This document shows, piece by piece, positions 1 through 8,195 of a DNA stretch of 16,243 nt. The position numbers and the translations under genes were made by a program. This DNA is from an uncultured Ellagibacter sp. Lineage in GTDB: Bacteria; Actinomycetota; Coriobacteriia; Coriobacteriales; Eggerthellaceae. The notes beneath the pieces are model-generated. The model saw nothing but the letters and a program-made list of their open reading frames with translations, was not told the DNA's origin and made no database searches. The stretch's first letter is position 1. Each line of letters starts with the position of its first letter. The stretch spans positions 1 to 16,243 of the forward strand of contig NZ_CAKUAL010000047.1 in NCBI RefSeq assembly GCF_934636505.1, given 5' to 3'.

Positions 1-75
<75 letters not shown>

Positions 76-85
76 TTCGAATTTC

Positions 86-110
86 AAAGCCCGCGAAAGC
101 GGGCTTTTTT
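86..110 (+). terminator. Rho-independent terminator of the tRNA-Asp gene
   Basis: The arms AAAGCCCGC and GCGGGCTTT enclose a GAAA-type loop and run directly into a T tract ending at about base 110. It lies about ten bases after the encoded CCA. Confidence 0.93.
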
Positions 111-202
111 ATCTTTCAAACTTGTTGAAAGAACATCAAGGTGGAAAAGCGGCAAAGAACGACCGAGATGCCGCATGCGTGAACCTCTATTGCAAACGTG
201 CG

Positions 203-1135
203 CTATTGCCCGCTTGCCTTTACGTGCTCCTTGGCTCGCGCGTTGCAAAGCCCCGCGAGTTTGCCGAAGTCCACTGTCGGGTTCTTCATGCGCTTGACCC
301 AGTTGGGGCACTCGATGAGGAGGTCCTTCCAGCACATCGATGTGAGCATGCCCATCATTTTGCGGCTCTCGGGGTCGAAAGACTCCGCGTTGACCATGGT
401 GCACACCTTGGCAACTGTCTTTTCAAGCTCGGCGTCGGTCATGTACCCATTGACGATTTCGAGCTCGACGTCGACGCTTTTGCTGGCGGGCTTGCGCTGC
501 TTTATGAACTCGTCGAGCACCACCTTGCCGTAAGCTGCGTGGCCAAAGCGGTTCTTCCATCCCGGGACCTTGCAAACCACGCCTTCTCCGACCGCATCCG
601 TCCCTTCGAGCAGGAAATTGTTGGCCTTCGCCATGGCGACGACGTCGTCGAGCGTGGGGTGGTCGAGCACCGCAAGCAGCTTAATAAAGTAAGGTTCCAA
701 ACCGCTTGCCGAGAGCTCTTCGCGCCATTCGGGTTCGCCGAGGAAGCGCTCTTCCGCGGTTTCGTAAACGTCGAAAATGAGGAGCTTGCCGAGCGCCGCC
801 TTGTCGTAACCCTTGAAGGCTCCGATGAATCGGTCGCGCCCCATCCACTCGCCGTATACGATGCGCGTCGGGTGCTCCTCGCAATAAGCGCGAAGAAGCG
901 TTGCCTCGTCGGCGTCGCTTTCCATCCAAACGTGGAAATACGCGTTGTCCTCAGCGTCGGAGAGCTCGAAATTGCGCGACCCGGCCATGACCCTGCCAGC
1001 CTTCTCGCTCCAATAGACGCAGCCGTTCGAGCCGTCGACCTTCGCCGTTACATAGACTGCGTCGTTGTCGAGCAGGCCTTCGCACTCCTCCGACTCGAGA
1101 CGTTCCACGTGCAGGTACTTCTTGTATTCGCTCAT
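203..1135 (-). CDS. RNA ligase, T4 Rnl2-like family
   Basis: This is a 310-residue ATP-dependent RNA ligase that would seal RNA nicks through a covalent lysyl-AMP and an RNA-adenylate. Nucleotidyltransferase motifs are readable in order: motif I KVDGSN (nucleotidyl Lys32), motif III around YGEW (residues 94-97), motif IIIa IFDVYE (120-125), motif IV EGVVCKV (184-190) and a Lys-containing motif V near residue 204. KxDGxN resembles T4 Rnl2 more than Rnl1 or DNA ligases. About 90 C-terminal residues form a separate helical, Cys-containing domain. I chose the ATG at 1135 because AAGGA lies 8 bases upstream; the in-frame ATG at 1144 has its SD abutting it. The gene stands alone between tRNA-Asp and a toxin-antitoxin pair, all on the minus strand after the tRNA. 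A role in repairing RNA cut by nucleases or toxins is inference. Family assignment is firm; the physiological substrate is unknown. Confidence 0.85.
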   Translation of the reverse strand: MSEYKKYLHVERLESEECEGLLDNDAVYVTAKVDGSNGCVYWSEKAGRVMAGSRNFELSDAEDNAYFHVWMESDADEATLLRAYCEEHPTRIVYGEWMGRDRFIGAFKGYDKAALGKLLIFDVYETAEERFLGEPEWREELSASGLEPYFIKLLAVLDHPTLDDVVAMAKANNFLLEGTDAVGEGVVCKVPGWKNRFGHAAYGKVVLDEFIKQRKPASKSVDVELEIVNGYMTDAELEKTVAKVCTMVNAESFDPESRKMMGMLTSMCWKDLLIECPNWVKRMKNPTVDFGKLAGLCNARAKEHVKASGQ

Positions 1136-1763
1136 CGCTACCATCCTTCGTCTTGCTTGTTCTTCTCAGCGGGATGCGGACATTGTCCTCCACGTCGTAG
1201 CTTTCGAGAGTCCTTTGTATAGGACAGGGGTATTGTTCGAGTAGCATGGCTGCGTGACTGGCGATTTCTTGGGGCGGTGCAATTTTGGGAGGCGTGTGTT
1301 GCTGCGGCTTGAGAGAGTCTCTTGGCTTGCGTGCTGGGGCTCCTAGTCGGGAGACGGCAAGCGCGCCGCCGCGGCGAAGCTCTATGCGTGTCCGACGGGG
1401 ATAGAGGGTACGCCGATACCATCGAAGTAGCTCATGTGAGGTTCGTGCGGACGCAGTCTGTTGCGACTGGACCGCGGGGACCGTAGGGCGAAAGTGACGC
1501 GACGGGGCTACGAGCGCAGTAAGGGCAGGTGGGGACGGCGGTGCTGATGCCACGATTGCCGGTGCTATCGCTACGGTCGACCCAGGGACTAGAACTCCCT
1601 CGGTGAGTGGTAACTATAGAACTGGTGGGTCTGATTCGTGGGTCTTGATATTTGTTTGCATTGGAGGTCGGATTTCGGGTTCAAGTTCGGTTTCCATATC
1701 TCTTCTTCGAATTCCAGAGCTCGTGAAAGGCTAGCGTTTCCTTGCCACTGTTTGTCCAGTCGA
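1136..1763. other. Gene-poor stretch between RNA ligase and toxin
   Basis: About 630 bp without a gene I can support. Open frames here (for example on the minus strand through 1553 and 1589) lack SD sites, run into neighbouring genes in other frames and resemble no family I know. GC falls toward the toxin side. A short GTCCT / AGGAC inverted repeat (1210-1225) lies upstream of the RNA ligase and could belong to its promoter region, but I see no convincing -35/-10 pair. Decayed remains of another accessory gene are possible. Confidence 0.4.
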
Positions 1764-2747
1764 CTAACCGATGCAGGCTTGAAGCCAATTGACAAATTCT
1801 GAAATATCAGAGTAGTAATTTGGGTATGCTCGACGCAAGTCTTCGAGTGAGTTAGCTCGAGCAAGCAGATATACGAGCCCCTCGCCTTTGCCACTTTCGA
1901 GTTCGGTATACTTATTTGCGGCCTTGTCCTCTTCTTCGCTCGTGAAGACTTCCAAATTAATCTGTTGTACACCGACGTCTACGGTGATAAGACAACTATC
2001 CGACCTGTTAATATCGGAATCGGCATCGTAAACGACGTACATTGAGTCTGTAGCTTCGTGGAGGGTGGCGAGTACATGAAGCTTATCGTCCAACGCCTTT
2101 AGTTCATCCCGAGCAGTTTTTTCGTCTTCAACATCGTGGCTCATTAGGGCTGAAGCAAGTTGGAAGTATCGTTTCTGACTTTGCGAACCGTCCCCGAATT
2201 TCAAATTAGCATTGGTTATCATATCGTATGCTTCTACGGCAGTAGCCCAGTCGTGCTGAAGCCGAGAGCGAACTTGCACCTCGACATCAAGCTTCTCGTA
2301 ACCATAGGACTCCGCATCGTGCCGGCAAATGAGGTGTATGCCGCGGTACCCGGATTCTTTGGGCTCTTGCATATAGTCTTTTACGTCGCGGCATTGCCCC
2401 GTTGCTTGGATCGCTCGCGCTATTCGCCGAGCGTCGTCATCCGTTTTAACAATGAGCCTGCAACCAGCGATATCTCTAAGCGTTGTGAGAATGAAGCTAT
2501 AGCCCGGCCTGCTGAGTTTATTGATTATTGTGTCGATGCGCTTTAGTCTGCTGACAAGAATCGTTGACGCATCCTGATTGCAAACCTCTTCGAGCATAGA
2601 TAATGTTTTGCGCAGCGGTTCCATATGAGCAGCCCGCCAGTACCCTACAATTTGAAGCGCCTCTAGTTTTTCTGCTCCGGAAAGAGAGCCAGCGGCGAGA
2701 TTGTCGCCGGCCCTCCTAATCTTCTTTTTGCTGTACTTGCTGTTCAC
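1764..2747 (-). CDS. RelA/SpoT-domain nucleotidyltransferase, probable toxSAS toxin
   Basis: This 327-residue protein has an intact RelA/SpoT synthetase domain and no hydrolase (HD) domain. Readable elements are the basic ATP-binding stretch SRLKR (66-70) with Lys77; RDIAGCRLIV, whose Asp92 is the expected Mg ligand; the GYRGIHLI G-loop (133-140); and VEVQVR (155-160), whose Glu156 is the expected catalytic Glu, followed by QHDWA. A roughly 130-residue C-terminal extension ends in a Tyr-Pro-Asn-Tyr-Tyr segment. Toxic small alarmone synthetases of this fold either make (p)ppApp-type alarmones or pyrophosphorylate the tRNA 3' CCA end. The GTG start lies 4 bases after the antitoxin stop and has no clear SD, suggesting translational coupling. 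The upstream Panacea gene is the main reason to call it a toxin rather than a housekeeping SAS. The region is AT-rich compared with the housekeeping genes. Which substrate it modifies cannot be read from the sequence. Confidence 0.83.
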   Translation of the reverse strand: MNSKYSKKKIRRAGDNLAAGSLSGAEKLEALQIVGYWRAAHMEPLRKTLSMLEEVCNQDASTILVSRLKRIDTIINKLSRPGYSFILTTLRDIAGCRLIVKTDDDARRIARAIQATGQCRDVKDYMQEPKESGYRGIHLICRHDAESYGYEKLDVEVQVRSRLQHDWATAVEAYDMITNANLKFGDGSQSQKRYFQLASALMSHDVEDEKTARDELKALDDKLHVLATLHEATDSMYVVYDADSDINRSDSCLITVDVGVQQINLEVFTSEEEDKAANKYTELESGKGEGLVYLLARANSLEDLRRAYPNYYSDISEFVNWLQACIG

Positions 2748-2751
2748 AGAA

Positions 2752-3213
2752 CTAGTGCGCTATGGGATTGAGGCATGTAGGGGAGGAATAGTAGTTGCGA
2801 ATTGCGTCAACGGTAATCTCGGTTTCGCATCTCTCGCCCGGTTTATAGCCTTTTCGTGCGTCTGTCCAAGGGGCTTCCCTGTGAGTCATTTCGCGTAGTT
2901 GTTCGCCCGAATAAGAGCCAAAGAGCTCGACAACTGTATCGACGGTTTTGCGCTGAGACTCAGAAAGCGCGGATGATGATCCGAATGATCCCAGACCGCC
3001 TTGGCCGACCATGTATTTTCCTGAATGTACATGGAACAAGTCGGGCGATACCGGACCGTTAGCCCATGCTTCGATGCGATTGCTGAACAGGGGCGTGCCA
3101 TCCATGACGAGACTTCGCGCCTGCGCGTAATAGACGAGTTTCTGGAGTTTCATGGTCGTAACGCTACCGACTTGCTCCAGGATATATGCGGCAACATCGA
3201 TTGCGCTTGTCAT
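2752..3213 (-). CDS. Panacea-domain (DUF4065, SocA-like) antitoxin, PanA-type
   Basis: A 153-residue protein, close to the length of a single Panacea domain. The signature spans residues 21-55: MKLQKLVYYAQ, then PLF, IEAWANGPV. The typical distal segment is LREMTHREAPW (106-116). Panacea proteins are known as antitoxins that neutralise unrelated toxins, including toxSAS enzymes, by direct binding. Here the gene is immediately upstream of a RelA/SpoT-domain gene with a 4-base gap. I placed the start at ATG 3213 because AGGAG lies 5 bases upstream. A longer in-frame extension to 3324 would run through the promoter and one arm of the inverted repeat and is rejected. A TATGAT -10 lies 29 bases upstream of the start codon. 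The pair is probably one transcript. Some homologues are labelled phage-associated GepA-like, so mobility is plausible. Confidence 0.88.
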   Translation of the reverse strand: MTSAIDVAAYILEQVGSVTTMKLQKLVYYAQARSLVMDGTPLFSNRIEAWANGPVSPDLFHVHSGKYMVGQGGLGSFGSSSALSESQRKTVDTVVELFGSYSGEQLREMTHREAPWTDARKGYKPGERCETEITVDAIRNYYSSPTCLNPIAH

Positions 3214-3241
3214 ATCTGCTCCTATCTCTTCGTTGGCGACA

Positions 3242-3271
3242 ATCATACGCCATGAAACTGACTCTTTGCAA
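3242..3271 (-). promoter_or_regulatory. Probable promoter of the antitoxin-toxin operon
   Basis: Read on the minus strand, TTGCAA (3271-3266) and TATGAT (3247-3242) are separated by 18 bases. The -10 differs from consensus at one position and the -35 at two. Transcription would start about 20 bases before the ATG at 3213, leaving the AGGAG site intact. Confidence 0.6.
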
Positions 3272-3292
3272 TGAACATGCGTTCGATGGTAG

Positions 3293-3329
3293 ACAAATTG
3301 GCATAGGGGAACATCTGATGCCAATTTGT
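3293..3329. promoter_or_regulatory. Perfect 12-bp inverted repeat in the divergent promoter region, candidate operator
   Basis: Arms ACAAATTGGCAT (3293-3304) and ATGCCAATTTGT (3318-3329) are perfect reverse complements with a 13-base spacer. It lies just upstream of the proposed antitoxin -35 and before the helicase gene on the other strand. No T tract follows on either strand, so a terminator is unlikely. A dimeric DNA-binding protein could occupy it; which one is unknown. Confidence 0.6.
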
Positions 3330-3342
3330 GTTTATTAGGGAC

Positions 3343-3372
3343 TTGCCTGGGGCAAACAGCGGAGGATATTCT
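3343..3372 (+). promoter_or_regulatory. Weak candidate promoter for the primase-helicase gene
   Basis: TTGCCT (3343-3348) and TATTCT (3367-3372) are 18 bases apart, each matching four of six consensus positions. It would leave a leader of about 125 bases. No better pair was found closer to the start at 3507. Confidence 0.25.
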
Positions 3373-3506
3373 ATTGCCTGTCGGAATGAAGGTGCTGCTA
3401 GTAGTTGATAAACCATCGTGATTGCCGGACAGTACGGTTTGGCGGTCCTATTGCTTGGTAGAATGTTCGGTGCGAATTACGGCAGTCATAGTAAGGGCGA
3501 AGATGC

Positions 3507-6479
3507 ATGGCTGATAGAACGCCGAAATATGCGCTGATCAACGGTCGGGAGTGTGCCCTCGTCGAACTCATTCCTCATTATTCCTCAGGCGAAACGGTGT
3601 GTATTTTCGAAGACGAATTCGGAAATCGCCGATATGCTTCGGAACCTGAATGGAATGCGGCTGCAGAAGAATTTTCGCGTTATGCAGCGAAGAAGCGCTT
3701 AGTCACAACGGAAAGTCCTGGAAGGGACAAGGTTGCGCTTTTCAAATCGCTGTTCAAAGGACGTGAGGATGTGTACGCCCACGGTTTCGCCAAGAAAGGC
3801 GGAGGCATAGGGTACTCGCCCACATGCGCCAACGAGCGAACAAAGGACTGCCCTCGCTGGACGAGGGCGAATCGGGGAATAAAGTGTGTGGATTGCGCAG
3901 CGAGAAGGTTCATCCCAGTCAACGATCGGGCGATTGTCGAGCATTTTAAGGGCAAGCGGGATGATTTTCGCGATGTGATGGGCATGTACGTGCTGCTGGC
4001 TGACTACACGACGTGGGTGCTGGTTGCCGACTTCGATAAAGAAGGTTGGCAGCGCGAGACAGCGTTGTATCGAGATGCGTGCAGAGGTTTCGGCCTGCAT
4101 CCTGCCGTGGAGCGATCCCGCTCCGGGAACGGCGCGCACGTCTGGCTTTTCTTCGAGGAGCCTGTCGATGCCGAGCTTGCGCGCAATCTCGGATGTGCGC
4201 TTATCACCTACGCGATGTCGAAGGCATCGGGAATGAGCTTTGGGGCGTACGATAGGCTCTTCCCGACGCAGTCCACCATTCCCGAGGGTGGTTTTGGCAA
4301 CTTGATTGCGTTGCCATTTCAGGGGCAGGCGCAGAGGCAATCTAACTCGGTTTTTGTTGACGACGATTTCATAGCATTTCCCGATCAGTGGCGGTTCTTG
4401 TCCACCATCTCCAAGGTTTCCACCCGTCTTGCTCGAGAAATTGCAAGCTCGGCTATTGACGGACCGTTGGGGCAGCTTGCTTTTGCAAAGCACCCGGTTC
4501 ATGAGCGGGTGGATTCGGAAGGTCTTTTGTCGGCGGCTTTCCCTAACCAGATTGAAGGTGTCGCTTCAGAAGACTTTCCGAAGTCGATTAGCGTGGTAAA
4601 AGCAAACATGCTTTATGTGGACAAACAGGGTGTTTCCCAGAAAGCGCAGAATCAGATTAGGCGCTTAGCTGCATTCGGCAACCCTGAGTTTTACCGCGCG
4701 CAGGCGATGCACCAGTCGGTTTACGGCAAGAACAGAATTGTGTGGTGCGGCGAGGAAGACGAGCAAAGCATCATGCTCCCTCGAGGTTGCGAGCAGAAGC
4801 TCGTGCGGCTTGCCGGTGAGCATGGTTGTGTCTGCTCTTTCGATGATCGTCGAAACAAAGGTGAGCGGCTCAAGGTCGAGTTCAAAGGCGAACTCCGCGA
4901 GAGGCAGCAAAAGGCAGCGGAGGCTCTGCTCCACTACGAGAGCGGTGTGCTTTCTGCTCCGACAGGTTTTGGGAAAACGATAGTTGGCGCGTATCTCATT
5001 GGGAAGCTGAAAGTAAGCACACTTATTATCGTCCCAAAGACCAGCCTCGTTGAGCAATGGAAAACAAGGCTCGCGCAGTTTTTAAGCATTGAGGATGATC
5101 GTCCTCCGCTGCTCACGAAATCTGGCAAGTTGAGCAAGCGCAGACGTCCTGTCATCGGCCAACTTGGAGGCGGCAAGAACGCGCCGAGTGGAATCATCGA
5201 CATCGCCACGTTCCAATCTCTTTCAAACAAGGACGATTTGGGCATCCCGCGCGCTAAGCCGGTAGTTGCTGACTACGATCTCGTCATTTGCGACGAGTGC
5301 CATTATGGTGCGGCACCAAACCTTGAGCTTGTCATGAAGAGCGTGAATGCCAGATGGGTCTATGGGCTTTCCGCTACACCGAAGCGTTCGGATGGGCTCG
5401 AGGGCATCATCTACATGCAGTGCGGGCCGATACGACATAAGGTCGATCCCAAAGAGCAGGCGGCTGAACAGGGATTTAGAAGAGTCCTTCGGCCGCGTTT
5501 CACTCGAATCAGATTGGCGGGTTTGGAACAAGGGACGTCTTTTAACCAAGTGGTCGACCGACTCTGTGATCATGGTGCTCGGAATGCCCTTATCGTTGAA
5601 GACGCTTTAAATGCTGTGAACTCAGGACGAGCGCCTCTTGTGATTACGAAGCTCAAGAGGCATGCTGCCGATCTCGCGAAGCTTCTGCAGGATGCAGGCG
5701 TTGAGACTGTTTTGCTTACCGGTGAGGGCAGCGTCCGAGAGAAGCGGGAAAGAATCGATCGGGCTCGAAGCACGACGGGTGTACGCCATGTAATCGTTGC
5801 AACTGGCAGCTATATCGGCGAGGGCTTCGATCTCCCCCAGCTTGATACGCTGCTTCTCGCTTCGCCTTATTCTTGGGAGGGCGTCATCACTCAGTATTCG
5901 GGGCGCCTTCACCGAGAAAATGAGGGCAAGGATAACGTTATCGTCTTCGATTATGTTGATACGAGCGTACCGATGCTCGAGCGCATGTACAAGAAGCGCC
6001 TGAAAACATACGCGAAGCTTGGCTACGAGATTGGCGAGGTGTCTGAAGGGGAGGGGCCGGGCGCGCGCATAATTGCGGTCGATACGTGGCGTGCTGAGCT
6101 TTTGTCGGATTTCTCGAACGCATGCAGCTCCGCTATCGTCTCGGCGTCGTATGCCAACTCGAAGCTGGTCGAATCGCTGTTACCCGACATTGCCGGGGCG
6201 GTCGCTCGGGGAGTTTCGGTTCGGGTTATTCTGAAGGAACCGAAGGGTGAAAAATCGCGAGTGCTGCAGTCTGGCATTGCGGAGGCGCTCTCGAACGCGG
6301 GCTGCAAGGTTGAGGTTTGCGACTCTCCGCTGAGCGGAATAGCGGTGTTTGACGATAAGACTGCCTGGTATGGGACGTTGCCCTTGCTCGCGTTCGCTAA
6401 AGGCGATGACTGTAGTTTGAGAGTGGATGGTGCTGAAGTTGCCTCCGATCTGAAAAAGGCGCTTGAGGCGTCGCTGTAG
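3507..6479 (+). CDS. TOTE-type primase / SF2 helicase / degenerate PLD-like fusion protein
   Basis: A 990-residue, three-part protein. First, residues about 85-310 match the archaeo-eukaryotic primase domain of TOTE conflict systems. They contain a Cys cluster (C107, C115, C127, C130), the metal-binding DFD (175-177), RSRSGNGAH (203-211) and YDRLFP followed by GGFGNLIALP (260-270). Second, residues about 455-830 are a superfamily 2 helicase: Walker A APTGFGKT (484-491), DECH (596-599), SAT (622-624) and motif VI QYSGRLHR (796-803). Third, residues about 858-985 resemble one phospholipase D-like half, but where HxK is expected the sequence reads S943-G944-I945, so that site is probably inactive. 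AAGG at 3493-3496 supports the ATG at 3507, though spacing is long. TOTE proteins are thought to act in genomic conflict (phage or mobile elements); the activity here is inference. The gene diverges from the antitoxin-toxin pair and is followed by about 200 bp before the housekeeping operon. Confidence 0.88.
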   Translation: MADRTPKYALINGRECALVELIPHYSSGETVCIFEDEFGNRRYASEPEWNAAAEEFSRYAAKKRLVTTESPGRDKVALFKSLFKGREDVYAHGFAKKGGGIGYSPTCANERTKDCPRWTRANRGIKCVDCAARRFIPVNDRAIVEHFKGKRDDFRDVMGMYVLLADYTTWVLVADFDKEGWQRETALYRDACRGFGLHPAVERSRSGNGAHVWLFFEEPVDAELARNLGCALITYAMSKASGMSFGAYDRLFPTQSTIPEGGFGNLIALPFQGQAQRQSNSVFVDDDFIAFPDQWRFLSTISKVSTRLAREIASSAIDGPLGQLAFAKHPVHERVDSEGLLSAAFPNQIEGVASEDFPKSISVVKANMLYVDKQGVSQKAQNQIRRLAAFGNPEFYRAQAMHQSVYGKNRIVWCGEEDEQSIMLPRGCEQKLVRLAGEHGCVCSFDDRRNKGERLKVEFKGELRERQQKAAEALLHYESGVLSAPTGFGKTIVGAYLIGKLKVSTLIIVPKTSLVEQWKTRLAQFLSIEDDRPPLLTKSGKLSKRRRPVIGQLGGGKNAPSGIIDIATFQSLSNKDDLGIPRAKPVVADYDLVICDECHYGAAPNLELVMKSVNARWVYGLSATPKRSDGLEGIIYMQCGPIRHKVDPKEQAAEQGFRRVLRPRFTRIRLAGLEQGTSFNQVVDRLCDHGARNALIVEDALNAVNSGRAPLVITKLKRHAADLAKLLQDAGVETVLLTGEGSVREKRERIDRARSTTGVRHVIVATGSYIGEGFDLPQLDTLLLASPYSWEGVITQYSGRLHRENEGKDNVIVFDYVDTSVPMLERMYKKRLKTYAKLGYEIGEVSEGEGPGARIIAVDTWRAELLSDFSNACSSAIVSASYANSKLVESLLPDIAGAVARGVSVRVILKEPKGEKSRVLQSGIAEALSNAGCKVEVCDSPLSGIAVFDDKTAWYGTLPLLAFAKGDDCSLRVDGAEVASDLKKALEASL

Positions 6480-6680
6480 TGTGGGGCGGCGCTGATTTGC
6501 GGTCGTCTTGCTAGGCGCGAGCGCATTCGCATGCCCGCTTTCCGCTTGCGTGCTTTGGATGGGGTTGTTCCCTCGCCGCCGATTCTCGTTTAGCATAGTA
6601 CAGTTACCAAAGGAGCAGGCAGCTTCGGGGAAGGCGTCGAAGTCGCGCTCCTTGCGGCTGCACGGGAAAGGAATGCGCGG

Positions 6681-8189
6681 GTGGCGGTATACCCCTCGAA
6701 AGACATCGATCGCGAAGCTGCGGGCAATGCGCGCGCGGCAGGTTCGCGTGCGCGCAAAAAGCTCCCGCCCCGCGCCGAAATCGCGTACGTTGCCCCCGAA
6801 AGCCCTGCCGACGACGCAGGATTCGAACCCTGCTGCTTCATCACCACGGTCGACGGCGAGCCCGTGCGCGACCTGATCGATTGGCGCTGGCTTTCCGCCG
6901 AAGACGAGATCAAGGTGGGGTACATTGACCTCGACGGCGAGGTGGGGGAGGTCGAACTTTTCCGCGACGAGGGCGAGGACTGGGGATTCGAGTTTGAAGG
7001 CGTGGTGTTCGACGGGGTGAAGCAGTGCCGTAACGCCTGCATCTTCTGCTTCATGCGCCAGCTCCCCAACGACATGCGGGCGTCCCTCACGCTGCGCGAC
7101 GACGACTTCCGCCTGAGCTTCCTCGCGGGCACGTTCGTCACCTTCACGAACCTTTCCGCCGAAGACGAGGCGCGCATCGTCGAGCAGCGCATCAGCCCCC
7201 TGCGCGTGTCGCTGCACGCCTCGAACCCCGAGGTCCGCCGCCGCATCATCGGAAAGCACGCCGCCCATGGCATCGAGGTGCTCGACCGCCTGCTTGCCGC
7301 CGGCATCGAGTTCCACGCGCAGATCGTCCTCATGCCCGACGAGAACGACGGGGAAGTGCTGCGCGAGACGCTCGAGTGGGCCTATGCGCGGCCGGGGATC
7401 CTCGATGTCTGCATCGTCCCGCTCGGGTTCACCAAACACCAGACGTGCTTTACGAAAAGCTTTGACGATCCCGACGCCGCCTATCGCGCGATGGAAGTCA
7501 TAAAGCCTGTTCAGGAACGCGCGCTGGCCGAACGTGGGACCCTTTGGGCCCATGCCGCCGACGAGTTCTACTGCAACGCCTACGGCGACGCGCTGCTCGA
7601 GCACCTTCCCCCCGCCAGCTGCTACGGCGAGTTCGAGATGTTCGAGGATGGCGTGGGAATCGTGCGCTCGTTCGCCGACGACTGGCGGCGCGCCGTGGAA
7701 TCGGGCGCGGACGTCGCCTGCGCGCAGGAGCTTCACGAGTCGAACGTGGCAGTGCGCCTGGTGTTCGGCTACGCCACGCGCGGTTTCGCGGCACGCCTTC
7801 TGAGGGAAAGCGCCGTGGCGGGGCTCGTTCGCCCGCTGTTCGTGAAGAACGACTTCTTCGGCGGAAACGTCGACGTGACGGGGCTTCTTTGCGGCTGCGA
7901 CATCGTGCGCGCGATTCGGGATGACGCCTTGCGGGAGGGGCCGCTCGACGAGCCGGCCTCGCTTAAAGATGCCGACTCGCCCGCTTCGAGCGACTCGCCG
8001 CTCGCCCTCTTCTGCATTCCGCGCGTCGTCTTCAACGATGACGGGGTGACGCTCGACGACATGACGCTTTCGGATATCGAAAAAGCCGCAGGTGCGCATG
8101 TGGCCGTGGTATCCTGTAACGGTTCGGAATTTTTACCGGAAATCGCCCGCCTGGCCGCTGATTTGCGCGCCAAGAGCTTTGAAGGATAG
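6681..8189 (+). CDS. DUF512 family radical-SAM protein with N-terminal PDZ-like domain
   Basis: A 502-residue protein. A PDZ-like segment (about 32-85) precedes a radical-SAM region whose CxxxCxxC cluster is C116, C120, C123 within CRNACIFC, followed by a barrel-like stretch and a DUF512-type C-terminal region. It should bind a [4Fe-4S] cluster and S-adenosylmethionine; the reaction and substrate of this family are not known to me. The GTG start at 6681 is chosen because AAAGGA lies 8 bases upstream. It stops 6 bases before der, and the der SD overlaps its last codons, so the two are co-transcribed. Members of the family are commonly found beside der in anaerobic Firmicutes and Actinobacteria, which hints at a ribosome- or translation-linked role (inference). 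GC content is high and matches the downstream operon, unlike the island on its left. Confidence 0.88.
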   Translation: MAVYPSKDIDREAAGNARAAGSRARKKLPPRAEIAYVAPESPADDAGFEPCCFITTVDGEPVRDLIDWRWLSAEDEIKVGYIDLDGEVGEVELFRDEGEDWGFEFEGVVFDGVKQCRNACIFCFMRQLPNDMRASLTLRDDDFRLSFLAGTFVTFTNLSAEDEARIVEQRISPLRVSLHASNPEVRRRIIGKHAAHGIEVLDRLLAAGIEFHAQIVLMPDENDGEVLRETLEWAYARPGILDVCIVPLGFTKHQTCFTKSFDDPDAAYRAMEVIKPVQERALAERGTLWAHAADEFYCNAYGDALLEHLPPASCYGEFEMFEDGVGIVRSFADDWRRAVESGADVACAQELHESNVAVRLVFGYATRGFAARLLRESAVAGLVRPLFVKNDFFGGNVDVTGLLCGCDIVRAIRDDALREGPLDEPASLKDADSPASSDSPLALFCIPRVVFNDDGVTLDDMTLSDIEKAAGAHVAVVSCNGSEFLPEIARLAADLRAKSFEG

Positions 8190-8195
8190 ATCAAT

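Noticed and set aside
1589..1972. A 127-codon minus-strand frame overlapping the toxin 3' end
   Set aside because: Most of it overlaps the RelA/SpoT gene in another frame, it has no SD and no family resemblance.
3372..3466. Similar TATTGC-starting blocks at about 3372 and 3449 as iterons
   Set aside because: Only about 13 of 17 positions match, two copies only, and no replication gene is linked that would suggest an origin.
6180..8099. A 639-codon minus-strand open frame
   Set aside because: It is antisense to the primase-helicase end and the DUF512 gene, and its composition is that of a high-GC shadow frame.
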